From assembly GCA_009926865.1 (NCBI GenBank), contig RFOD01000005.1, positions 1 to 64,000 of the forward strand: DNA of 64,000 nucleotides. Reading direction: 5' to 3'. The notes under the pieces are model-generated. The model was given only the letters and a program-made list of their open reading frames with translations. It had not been told where the DNA came from and made no database searches. The number at the start of each line of letters is the position of its first letter. The stretch's first letter is position 1. A program made the translations under genes and the position numbers. Source of the DNA: Gammaproteobacteria bacterium. Its GTDB lineage: Bacteria; Pseudomonadota; Gammaproteobacteria; Steroidobacterales; Steroidobacteraceae. This document shows, one piece after another, positions 28,511-37,831 of this stretch.

Positions 28511-29698
28511 ATGCTTGAGTCTCTGGAACGCGTTCCGCCCGATCCCATCCTCGGTGTGTCTGCTGCGTTTGCGCAGGACCCCTCCCCCGACAAAATCGAT
28601 TTAGGGGTGGGTGTGTACAAGGACGAAGCGGGTCGTACTCCGGTGCCGCGCGCGGTTCGTGCTGCAGAGTCGGCAATGCTCGCGGCACAATCCACCAAGA
28701 GCTACCTCAGCCCGGTGGGTAACCCGCAATTTAACCAACGGGTGGCTGAACTGGTCTTGGGCGACGGCCTCGGCGGTCGACGAACCGACTTATCGCTTGC
28801 TCAAGCGCCAGGTGGAAGTGGCGCACTACGCCTTGGCGCAGCTTTGCTCACAGCGGCCTCGCCTCAGGTCGCCATGCACGTGAGCGATCCGACTTGGGCG
28901 AACCACATCCCTTTACTCGGTAGCGCCGGTATTCCGCTCAGTCGCTACCCCTATTACGACCCCACAACACATCGCGTGCGGTTCGCAGAACTCTGTGACT
29001 ATTTGAATACGCTGCCGGCTGGCGCTGTGGTGCTACTCCATGCCTGTTGTCACAACCCGACCGGACAGGATCTAGACCTTTCGCAATGGCAGCAGATTGC
29101 CGAGATTCTGGTGCATCGCGGCCTACTGCCCTTCTTAGATATCGCCTATCAAGGGCTAGGTGAAAATCTACAAGCCGATAGCGCGTCGATTCAGTTACTC
29201 GCCAAACGCGTTCCGGAAATGATTGTTGCAATTTCTTGCTCAAAGAATTTTGGACTCTATCGTGAGCGCACCGGCCTTTTATTGGTTGCCAGTGAAAATG
29301 CCGAAAGAGCGTCCATCATCAGCGGACAATTAGGTCGGTTGGCGCGTACTCTTTGGTCAATGCCACCCGATCACGGAGCAGCGATCGTCGCGCACTTACT
29401 GGGCGATCCGGCACTGCGCAGCGACTGGCAAGGTGAGCTTGCGCATATGGCCGGACGGATCAATGATTTGCGCCGCGCTCTCGCCGATACACTTAGCCAG
29501 AAGACACAACAAGATTTTTCCTGGATCGCTGCGCAGCGTGGCATGTTCTCGAAACTACCGCTTGATGCCGGGCAGGTGAGAGCGGCCCGTGAGCAACACC
29601 ATATCTACATGGCGCCCGATGGCCGTATCAATATCGCAGGCGCAAGTAACGAGAATATGTCGCGCCTGACGGAAGGACTCGCAGCGGTGATGGCGTGA
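28511..29698 (+). CDS. Aromatic/aspartate aminotransferase (class I PLP)
   Basis: DPILGVSAAFAQDPSPDKIDLGVGVYKDEAGRTPVPRAVRAAE; LLHACCHNPTGQDL; AISCSKNFGLYRERTGLLLV. Confidence 0.94.
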   Translation: MLESLERVPPDPILGVSAAFAQDPSPDKIDLGVGVYKDEAGRTPVPRAVRAAESAMLAAQSTKSYLSPVGNPQFNQRVAELVLGDGLGGRRTDLSLAQAPGGSGALRLGAALLTAASPQVAMHVSDPTWANHIPLLGSAGIPLSRYPYYDPTTHRVRFAELCDYLNTLPAGAVVLLHACCHNPTGQDLDLSQWQQIAEILVHRGLLPFLDIAYQGLGENLQADSASIQLLAKRVPEMIVAISCSKNFGLYRERTGLLLVASENAERASIISGQLGRLARTLWSMPPDHGAAIVAHLLGDPALRSDWQGELAHMAGRINDLRRALADTLSQKTQQDFSWIAAQRGMFSKLPLDAGQVRAAREQHHIYMAPDGRINIAGASNENMSRLTEGLAAVMA

Positions 29699-31053
29699 TC
29701 GCCCGAGACACAGCTAGCGCTACGGCCGTCCCGAGCGCTGGACACCCTTCGCTCGATGCGTGGTGGATGCCCTTTACTCATAATCGGTTTTTCAAAAATC
29801 ATCCGCGTCTGATCACTGCAGCCGAAGGAGCTTATTACACACTCTCCGATGGTCGGCGAGTCTTTGATGCTTTGTCGGGGCTATGGTGTTGCCCGCTCGG
29901 GCACTCCCCTCGCGCGATTGTCGAAGCCGTTCAGCAGCAGGTCGCCAAGCTCGACTTCAGTCCCAGTTTTCAGATGGGCCATCCGGCGGCCTTTCACTTG
30001 GCCGAACGAATCACGACACTCGCCAAGCGCGAAGGTGACAAAGTATTTTTAGTGAACTCGGGCTCCGAGGCTGTTGATACCGCGTTGAAGATCGCGGTTG
30101 CCTATCACCGAGCGCGCGGCGAAGCCTCGCGGACACGGATTATTGGACGCGAACGTGCTTACCATGGCGTGGGTATGGGCGGCATTTCAGTCGGCGGCAT
30201 CCCCGCGAATCGAAAAATGTTTGCGCCGTTGATGATCCCGGGAGTGGATCACTTACCGCATACTTTCGAACCGTCAAAAATGGGCTACTCCCGAGGCCAA
30301 CCCGAATGGGGTTTACACTTGGCCGACGAACTTGAGCGACTCGTTGCACTGCATGATGCCAGCAATATTGCAGCGGTCATCGTGGAACCCATGCAGGGCT
30401 CAACGGGAGTCATCGTGCCTCCTAAAGGATATTTACAACGGCTACGCGAAATTTGCACGCGGCATGGCATCCTACTGATCTTTGATGAAGTGATAACGGG
30501 GTTTGGTCGTCTTGGGACTCCTTTCGCAGCGGATTTCTTTGCTGTGCGCCCTGACATGATCACCTTTGCCAAGGCCGTCAATAATGCGGCCGTCCCTTTA
30601 GGTGGCGTCATCGTGGATCAAGCCATCCACGATGCATTCATGACTGGACCCGATCATCTGATCGAATTCTTCCACGGCTACACCTACTCAGGCCATCCGC
30701 TAGCGGTCGCTGCGGCGCACGCGGCGCTCGATTTGCTACCCACTGCACTCCCGCACGCCGCGAGCCTATCGCCGGTGCTCGAGGACTGCGTTCACTCCTT
30801 AAGGGGCGAACCCCTCGTCACCGACATTCGTAATCTCGGGCTCGCTGCAGCCATCGATGTTGCGCCAGTACCGGGCATGCCGGCACTGCGTGCCTTCCAA
30901 GTTTTTGAGCAAGCCCTGCAGCGTGGTTTGATGCTGAGGTTCACTGGGGAAACCCTAGCCATGGCACCACCGTTCATCAGCACGATCGATGAAATCAAAG
31001 AGATGACCGAAACACTACGTGAGGCCTTACGCGCGACCGCCGCACTGGGCTGA
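29695..31053 (+). CDS. Omega-amino acid (beta-alanine)--pyruvate aminotransferase, class III
   Basis: WMPFTHNRFFKNHPRLITAAEGAYYTLSDGRRVFDALSGLWCCPLGH; LVNSGSEAVDTALKIA; LLIFDEVITGFGRLG; overlaps the previous stop. Confidence 0.9.
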   Translation: MIARDTASATAVPSAGHPSLDAWWMPFTHNRFFKNHPRLITAAEGAYYTLSDGRRVFDALSGLWCCPLGHSPRAIVEAVQQQVAKLDFSPSFQMGHPAAFHLAERITTLAKREGDKVFLVNSGSEAVDTALKIAVAYHRARGEASRTRIIGRERAYHGVGMGGISVGGIPANRKMFAPLMIPGVDHLPHTFEPSKMGYSRGQPEWGLHLADELERLVALHDASNIAAVIVEPMQGSTGVIVPPKGYLQRLREICTRHGILLIFDEVITGFGRLGTPFAADFFAVRPDMITFAKAVNNAAVPLGGVIVDQAIHDAFMTGPDHLIEFFHGYTYSGHPLAVAAAHAALDLLPTALPHAASLSPVLEDCVHSLRGEPLVTDIRNLGLAAAIDVAPVPGMPALRAFQVFEQALQRGLMLRFTGETLAMAPPFISTIDEIKEMTETLREALRATAALG

Positions 31054-31058
31054 GAACC

Positions 31059-33041
31059 CTAACCCGTCAGTAATATTTGCTCGGCTCGTTCAAGCTCGGC
31101 CGGTAATCCGGCCAGAATAACCTCATCGCCTGCTTGCAGTTGCAGACTCGCCTCGGGCTCGGTCCCTGCGATGCCGTGACGACGCACTGCGTTGACCGTG
31201 ACGGCTATTTCGCGCTCCGCCAAGACTGCAATCGCTCGCCCCACGGCCCAAGCCTGTGGAGGCAGCACGACCGTGCGGATCTCCTCTACGGCGAGGCCTA
31301 CAGCTTCGGCCACCCGCTCGCCCTCCCCGACCCACAAGCCTCTCAACTGCTGGTAACGCTGCGCACGTATCGCATCAATACTTTGTAGCACCTCAGCCGG
31401 GGGCTGCCCCAGCAACTGTAGCGCGTGTGCAGCCAACATTAAGCTCGATTCAAAGGTATCCGGAACGACCTCATTGGCTCCAGCGTTCTGTAAGGCGACT
31501 AACTGTCGATCATCTTCAGCGCGCACCAGAATCGGAACGTCGGGCCGACTTCGTCGAACGGCTGCGACAATCCCCAGCGCAACGTCAGGTTCCGCGAACG
31601 TAATAACCACTGCATTCGCGTGCTCGACACCCACATCCTGGAGGAGCCCCTCATCGGCTGCATCGCCATACATCACCGGTAAACCCGCCCCCCGCGCCGC
31701 CCGTACGCGCTCGGGATCGAGATCCATGGCAATGTACTCAAAGCCCTGAGACTGCAAGACGCGCGAAACATGTTGGCCGACGCGTCCAAACCCACAAATG
31801 ATCACGTGCTCGCGATCCGCGAGAGTGGTGAGTGCCACTGAGGTCTCCGGCGGCGATGGTGGCGCGGCTTGCGCAGCGCCGACGGACCACTCTGCGAGCC
31901 AACGGTTGTAGCGCAGAATAAGCGGCGCGCCCACCATACTTAAGACCAAAGCCACCAACAACGGCTGTGCGATGAGCGGATCCAGCACACGACCCTGAAT
32001 TAAAATAGTCAGGATCGCGATACCGAATTCGCCAGCAGACCCCAAGATGATGGCCGTACGCATCGCTTTGGTGGAAGGTAGCCCTGCGATGCGCGCAATC
32101 AGCCACATGAGTACGACTTTGATCAGCCACAAAGACATCACAAGCAGCGCAATCAAGGACCATTGCTGCTGCAGCACCGATAGGTCCAGCATCATGCCGA
32201 CTGAAATAAAAAATAAGCCGAGCAAAATATCTCGGAATGGCCGAATCACCGCCTCCACCTGATGGCGATACTCGGTCTCAGCGAGCATCATCCCCGCTAA
32301 AAACGCACCCGTCGCCATCGAGACACCCGCGGCATGCGACACCCACGCCGAACCGAGCACCACGCCCAAAACCGCTAGAGTAAAAAGCTCTTTCAAGCGA
32401 CTATGCGCCATTTCATGTAACAAAGGTCTGAGCAGAAAGCGCCCCGATACGACCACCACAGCAACCGCCAAGATTGCCAAACTCGTTGCAGTCAAAATAC
32501 CGCTCAAAGAAAAATCTAGGCGGCCGGCGCTCAAAGCGCCTGCTAAGACTAAAAACGGGACAAATGCTAAATCTTGGAATAAGAGCACGCTGAAAGCCAT
32601 TCGCCCATGACTTCGATTGAGCTCATCCTGCTCTGTCAATTGCTGCAAAATGATGGCGGTCGAACTGACGGCCACGGCACCCCCCACCGTGATAGCCGAT
32701 AACGCCGGTAGACCCCATAGGAGAGCGATCGCTGCCACCACCGTGGAGGTTAAGAGCATCTGCGCAGCACCGACCCCAAATACTTCGCGCCGCATCGCCA
32801 CCATTCTTGGCCACGAGAACTCTAGCCCCAGAGTAAAGAGCAAAAAAACAACCCCGAGTTCGGCCAAAAGTCGTGACGTATCGGAGGCACCGAACCAACC
32901 CAAGGCATGCGGCCCGAGCAGGCCACCCGCCACGACATAACCTAAAATAGTGGGCAGACCCACGCGGCGCGCAAGTGCTACCACTAGCACGGACGCCGCG
33001 AGGACGATCAAAACAACGGCAAGCGGATCGTCCTGCATCAA
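31059..33041 (-). CDS. CPA2 family monovalent cation:H+ antiporter with RCK/TrkA domains (KefB/YbaL-like)
   Basis: 660 aa; Na/H exchanger TM domain plus Trk[36 protein letters not shown] and TrkA-C-like region. Confidence 0.93.
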   Translation of the reverse strand: MMQDDPLAVVLIVLAASVLVVALARRVGLPTILGYVVAGGLLGPHALGWFGASDTSRLLAELGVVFLLFTLGLEFSWPRMVAMRREVFGVGAAQMLLTSTVVAAIALLWGLPALSAITVGGAVAVSSTAIILQQLTEQDELNRSHGRMAFSVLLFQDLAFVPFLVLAGALSAGRLDFSLSGILTATSLAILAVAVVVVSGRFLLRPLLHEMAHSRLKELFTLAVLGVVLGSAWVSHAAGVSMATGAFLAGMMLAETEYRHQVEAVIRPFRDILLGLFFISVGMMLDLSVLQQQWSLIALLVMSLWLIKVVLMWLIARIAGLPSTKAMRTAIILGSAGEFGIAILTILIQGRVLDPLIAQPLLVALVLSMVGAPLILRYNRWLAEWSVGAAQAAPPSPPETSVALTTLADREHVIICGFGRVGQHVSRVLQSQGFEYIAMDLDPERVRAARGAGLPVMYGDAADEGLLQDVGVEHANAVVITFAEPDVALGIVAAVRRSRPDVPILVRAEDDRQLVALQNAGANEVVPDTFESSLMLAAHALQLLGQPPAEVLQSIDAIRAQRYQQLRGLWVGEGERVAEAVGLAVEEIRTVVLPPQAWAVGRAIAVLAEREIAVTVNAVRRHGIAGTEPEASLQLQAGDEVILAGLPAELERAEQILLTG

Positions 33042-33703
33042 GCCGGCGAAGTCATACCGACACAGCGCACACCAGTTCCGGCAAGACCACAGTAGCCGCC
33101 AGGGTTCTTAGCCAAGTATTGTTGGTGATAGTCTTCGGCATAAAAGAATTCAGGTGCGGCAGCAATCTCGGTCGTAATCGAGCCATAGCCGCTCTGCGCA
33201 AGACCCGCCTGATAGCGATCACGACTGGCTATCGCCTCGGAATACTGCGCCTCCCCAAAACAGTAAATCGCCGAACGATATTGCGTCCCGATGTCGTTAC
33301 CTTGGCGCATGCCCTGAGTGGGATCGTGTTGCTCCCAAAACGCCGTCAATAAGGCTCCATAAGCGATCTGCGTCGGATCAAAGACCACCCTCACCACTTC
33401 GGTGTGGCCCGTCCGTCCCGTGCAGACTTCCTCATAGGTCGGGTTTGGCGTAAAGCCCCCCGCGTACCCGACTGCCGTGTTGATCACGCCCGGTAGCTGC
33501 CAAAAAAGCCGCTCTGCCCCCCAAAAACAGCCCAAGCCAAACATGGCAAGCTCACTGCCCTCGGGGAAGGGCGGGTACATGGACGAGCCATTCACCCGAT
33601 GCGATTGAGCAACAACAATCGCCTGAGAACGCCCAGGTAACGCATCCTTGGCGGCGATCATCTCGGTTTTTTTACTGAACAGCGATTTTCCAAATAAGGC
33701 CAT
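33038..33703 (-). CDS. msrA: Peptide methionine sulfoxide reductase A
   Basis: [27 protein letters not shown]...[60 protein letters not shown]. Start chosen at 33703. Confidence 0.97.
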   Translation of the reverse strand: MALFGKSLFSKKTEMIAAKDALPGRSQAIVVAQSHRVNGSSMYPPFPEGSELAMFGLGCFWGAERLFWQLPGVINTAVGYAGGFTPNPTYEEVCTGRTGHTEVVRVVFDPTQIAYGALLTAFWEQHDPTQGMRQGNDIGTQYRSAIYCFGEAQYSEAIASRDRYQAGLAQSGYGSITTEIAAAPEFFYAEDYHQQYLAKNPGGYCGLAGTGVRCVGMTSPA

Positions 33704-33797
33704 GGGTGACTCCATCCGTGAGCGGTTATTATGGGCGCGACCAGGGTCGATGGCATGGCGCAAGATGCCTTGATCGCCAGATGCATCGATAACGAAT

Positions 33798-34421
33798 ATG
33801 ACCACAGCGAGCACCCAGCGACTACAGCGAACCTCCCGAGCGTATCTGCTGCTTATCTGTCTGACCGTGTTGTCACATCCCTCACAGTGGGCGCAATCCG
33901 CTTCTCTCGGGCTGACCCTAGCAGGTCTATTGTGTGTCGCGATCGCCTGCCTCGGTCGCATCTGGTGTTCGGTGTTCATCGCGGGTCGTAAAGATCAACA
34001 ATTGGTCACCCAAGGTCCCTACGCACTCGTGCGTCATCCGCTCTACAGTTTATCGATGGTGGCGGCACTCGGAATTGGTCTTGCCACACTTTCAGGTCTA
34101 CTGACGATCGCGCTGCTCGCCGGACTCGCCTGGTTATTACGCGATGCCGCCCTCAGCGAGGAGCGACGCCTAAGTGCCGTCTTTCAGGAGTCTTATCAAG
34201 GATATCGAGCCATTACACCCCGCTTCTGGCCGCGACTTGGCGCCTGGCTGGGTCACACCACCTCTGTGAAACATCTGCCGACCTCGTTGACGATCCATCC
34301 GCCGATTCTTTGGAAAGCCTTTGTCGATGCATCGGCTTTTTTTCTGTTATTCATCTGCATCGTCGGTGCGCGCCAGATTTCTTTGTTATGGACAGCGCCA
34401 GCGCTCCTACATTTGCCATGA
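33798..34421 (+). CDS. Isoprenylcysteine carboxyl methyltransferase-like membrane methyltransferase
   Basis: 207 aa; [27 protein letters not shown] and [25 protein letters not shown] motifs. Confidence 0.85.
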   Translation: MTTASTQRLQRTSRAYLLLICLTVLSHPSQWAQSASLGLTLAGLLCVAIACLGRIWCSVFIAGRKDQQLVTQGPYALVRHPLYSLSMVAALGIGLATLSGLLTIALLAGLAWLLRDAALSEERRLSAVFQESYQGYRAITPRFWPRLGAWLGHTTSVKHLPTSLTIHPPILWKAFVDASAFFLLFICIVGARQISLLWTAPALLHLP

Positions 34422-35152
34422 AGGAATCCACCAGCCGTCTCCTTAAGCAAGACTTGCTCGGTCGCGTCAGTCTGATTGATGAAAGCACTCGCCCCTTTGT
34501 ACGTCGCGACTCGGCGTACGCGCACCCGGTCTTGCGCACTCTCGCGCGTCACCTAATGCACCGCGAGCGACGCGCGTTACAACACCTCGCAACCCAAGGG
34601 CTCGCCGAGCCGCAGGGTATACCGCAATTGATACGCTACCAAGGGTCGATACTGGAGCGAACCTGGATTGAGGGCCGCCCCATGCACGAGGCAAAGCCGC
34701 GAGATCCTCGCTACTTCCGAGCGGCTCTTAAACTATTACGACAGCTGCATGCGGCGGGTATTAGCCATAACGATCTTGCGAAGGAGCCGAACTGGCTCGT
34801 TACACCTCAGGGCGATGCCGCGATTGTCGACTTTCAACTTGCGCGTCGGAGTCAGCGACGCAGTGCGCTCTTTCGCTTGCTCGCCTATGACGACCTACGC
34901 CATCTGTATAAACACAAGCGCAGCTATTGCCCAGAGCATCTCAGCGCTCGTCAAAGGCGCCTGTTAGCGCAACCCTCGGGACTCTCGAAAGCGTGGCGGA
35001 TACTCGTCAAACGCCCCTACTGGATCATTACGCGTAAGTGGCTAGGTTGGGCCGATCGCGAGGGGCTCTACGAACGCGAGTCCACTACCGCGCCAAAGCG
35101 CAATGCCGCCCCGCAGCATAGTCCCATTGAGCCGCCCAAGCGTCACAGGTAA
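34418..35152 (+). CDS. Small RIO/LPS-kinase-like protein kinase
   Basis: LRQLHAAGISHNDLAKEPNWLVTPQGDAAIVDFQLARRSQRRS resembles catalytic-loop and DFG regions; ATGA coupled to the methyltransferase (alternative start 34388). Confidence 0.72.
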   Translation: MKESTSRLLKQDLLGRVSLIDESTRPFVRRDSAYAHPVLRTLARHLMHRERRALQHLATQGLAEPQGIPQLIRYQGSILERTWIEGRPMHEAKPRDPRYFRAALKLLRQLHAAGISHNDLAKEPNWLVTPQGDAAIVDFQLARRSQRRSALFRLLAYDDLRHLYKHKRSYCPEHLSARQRRLLAQPSGLSKAWRILVKRPYWIITRKWLGWADREGLYERESTTAPKRNAAPQHSPIEPPKRHR

Positions 35153-35163
35153 TCTTCACATCT

Positions 35164-35412
35164 ATGCCTATTTGCCAAGACCACAATCTGCGCGTTAGTC
35201 GCGCCATCCACCAAACCAAGCCCTATGGATTGCGTGTCTCGCTGCGTGAGGGAGATCCGTTTCGCAAACTGCTCGGCGCAGACTGGCAACGCGTGCATTG
35301 GTTTGACAGTGAGTTGGCTCGTGATCAAGCGCTGCGGGAGATGAGCCGCAAGCACGAATACTCACGCCCCGGCGATCAGCCTGCGCACGTCTACGAAAAG
35401 CTCAAGCGCTAA
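35164..35412 (+). CDS. Conserved-looking hypothetical protein, 82 aa
   Basis: Intact ORF in a short gap, same strand, 11 bp after the kinase; no recognised family. Confidence 0.55.
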   Translation: MPICQDHNLRVSRAIHQTKPYGLRVSLREGDPFRKLLGADWQRVHWFDSELARDQALREMSRKHEYSRPGDQPAHVYEKLKR

Positions 35413-35446
35413 AGTTCAGCCCTGGCGTTCGTTTGCGATGGCGTCA

Positions 35447-37774
35447 CTAAAAGGTACGCCCCAAAAATAAATAGAAGGCGGTATCACCGCTCTCACCAAA
35501 GCCACTACCGAGATAGACGGGCCCAAATAGGGTATCAAAACCAAAGAATAGGCTGCCCTGCTTGAGTGCCGAGCCCAAAGAAATATCACTGCGATCCTGC
35601 CATACATTGCCCACTTCAAAAGACAGACCTGCATAGGCGGGCACGTTGAGAAAACCCTCCCCTCCGCGACCAATCTGGCGATAGTAGAGTAGGCGAGTAA
35701 TCGCATAATGCCGCGCGCTAATGGAATCGCGCGCAAGCCCCGACAAATTCAAAAATCCCCCGAGGGTGTAGAGATCACGCACGTTCGCGGGATCACCATC
35801 CACTTGCGTACCGAATGAACTCCACAAAACGCCCGTATGCCGCCCCCAAGACCGCGCAATCAATCCATCAAGATTGACCCGATCCGCGCGTTGCCCCGAA
35901 CCGAGACTCGGGTGCTCGGCACGCCATTCCGCGGTAAAGTACCCACCCTCTCGCGGAAAATTTCGATCATCCAAACGATCGTACGAGAACCGACCAAAGT
36001 ATTCGCGAACGTCGAAGTCCTCTGCAACCGGCGTGGTGGCCGCCCCGATCCGCAGACGCGTACTACCCGTGACACGTCGTAGTCCAAAACGCAGCTCAGC
36101 GACGTTACCAAACTCCCGCCCGAGATCGAGTCCGTACTCTCCCGTGCGTAATCGATACTCTGCAACAGGCTCGCCCTGCTCGAGCAAAGGGATATTTCGC
36201 AACTGCAAACTGGCGTTGGGAAGTAAAAACCACGCCCCGCGATCTCCCATCGGCCAATAAATTTCGCTAGCGATCCGAGGCTCAGAGCCCACTTGCAAAT
36301 CCCACACCCACTCGCCACCCAGATCACTAATATCCGCTAAGACAAAGCGTGCGGCTGCGTTGTAACTCGAGTTGCCACTGAAATCGTCTTCTAAATTCAG
36401 GCCAAACCGAACGTAGTTTGGGCCCCAGGAATTGCGCTTAGCCGCCCACTCAAGGTCCACCAGACGCTCGCTGGTTGATTGCAGCGTGTAATCGACCGAT
36501 TCAAAGTTGCCTCGTCCGTAAAGCAAGGTCACCGCTTGATCTAAGTCCTCGGCAGACAACGTCAGCGATTTGTCAGCTGTCAACAATCTTTGATAACGCT
36601 CAGAATCTTTTTTTACCCGAACCTCTGCAAGCGTCGGTTGGATGACACCCTGTTCCCGACTCGCACGATAGCGGGCGTAGTCCTCTTCCGTTCGTTGAAG
36701 CGGAATCAAACGTGCCAAAGCATTGCGTGCTGCACTTTCACCGCGCTCGCTCGCCATCGACTGAATATCGAAATCAAAGCTAGAGGCCTCGCCCAAATCG
36801 GGCAACAACAAGATATCGTCGGACTGCAACGTTCTTCGCTGCGCATCGGAACCCCGACGGATCAGGATCGCTAGCATCTGGTTAGAGATGGTCGTGACCG
36901 AATCCAGCGTTTCACGCGTACGCAACGGAAAACCCACATCCACGACGATCAACACATCGACATCCATGGAGCGCGCGACATCAACAGGCAAGTTATTGGC
37001 AAGCCCACCATCGACCAGTAGCTTGCCGTCAATCTCCACTGGCGCAAAAACCCCAGGCGCAGATAAGCTCGCGCGCATGGCCGCCACCAGATCACCGCTT
37101 GCAAGTGTCACGGCATCACCCGTCTCGAGATCCGTAGCAACCGCGCGAAAGCGAGTTGGCAAATCATCGAAATTTTCGATCGTTGCGACATCAAAAGTCG
37201 CGCGGCGCAATAATTGATTGAGACGCTGGCCAGATACTAAACCCTTCGGTAAACGAAAACTGCCGCCCTTCAGACCGAGCGGGAAATCGACCAGAAAATT
37301 TTGATCTTCGATTTTTCGACGGAAACTTAATCGATCGCGGGGAGCCGGCTCCCGAAAAGCCTCCAGCCACTCCTGCGAAGACAACAAAGTTTCGATTTTT
37401 TCGGCCGACATACCGCTCGCGTATAGTCCGCCGATCAAGGCGCCCATGCTGGTACCGGCAATCGCATGGATGGGAATCCGCGCCTCCTCCAGCACCTTGA
37501 GAACCCCCACGTGTGCCGCGCCGCGCGCGCCACCCCCAGAGAGGACCAAACCGATACGAGGTGCATCGGCCGCATGAGTTAACGCCTCACTCGCCACGGG
37601 TGCGCGAGAAGCGTCCGTGGCGGCCACAGCAGCCTGCACGATGCCCGCCATGAAATATAAGCCGATCACGCAGGTGGCGCGTAATGAGCGGGCCCACGCG
37701 CCACGCAGCGCTGTGCGCAGAGCTTGCGCGAGCGGAGTCAACGTGACAGTCATGAGGCAGAAAGAGCGCACCAC
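35447..37774 (-). CDS. Patatin-like phospholipase fused to a BamA-like beta-barrel (PlpD/RssA-type)
   Basis: RIGLVLSGGGARGAAHVGVLKVLEEARIPIHAIAGTSMGALIGGLYASG (GxSxG), LLVDGGLANNLPVDVARSM (DGG), POTRA-like segment and C-terminal surface-antigen barrel. Confidence 0.93.
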   Translation of the reverse strand: MVRSFCLMTVTLTPLAQALRTALRGAWARSLRATCVIGLYFMAGIVQAAVAATDASRAPVASEALTHAADAPRIGLVLSGGGARGAAHVGVLKVLEEARIPIHAIAGTSMGALIGGLYASGMSAEKIETLLSSQEWLEAFREPAPRDRLSFRRKIEDQNFLVDFPLGLKGGSFRLPKGLVSGQRLNQLLRRATFDVATIENFDDLPTRFRAVATDLETGDAVTLASGDLVAAMRASLSAPGVFAPVEIDGKLLVDGGLANNLPVDVARSMDVDVLIVVDVGFPLRTRETLDSVTTISNQMLAILIRRGSDAQRRTLQSDDILLLPDLGEASSFDFDIQSMASERGESAARNALARLIPLQRTEEDYARYRASREQGVIQPTLAEVRVKKDSERYQRLLTADKSLTLSAEDLDQAVTLLYGRGNFESVDYTLQSTSERLVDLEWAAKRNSWGPNYVRFGLNLEDDFSGNSSYNAAARFVLADISDLGGEWVWDLQVGSEPRIASEIYWPMGDRGAWFLLPNASLQLRNIPLLEQGEPVAEYRLRTGEYGLDLGREFGNVAELRFGLRRVTGSTRLRIGAATTPVAEDFDVREYFGRFSYDRLDDRNFPREGGYFTAEWRAEHPSLGSGQRADRVNLDGLIARSWGRHTGVLWSSFGTQVDGDPANVRDLYTLGGFLNLSGLARDSISARHYAITRLLYYRQIGRGGEGFLNVPAYAGLSFEVGNVWQDRSDISLGSALKQGSLFFGFDTLFGPVYLGSGFGESGDTAFYLFLGRTF

Positions 37775-37831
37775 GCAAGAATACCAGCGACCGTGCTGCC
37801 GTCACCACGATCCATCCGCCATAATTGACCT

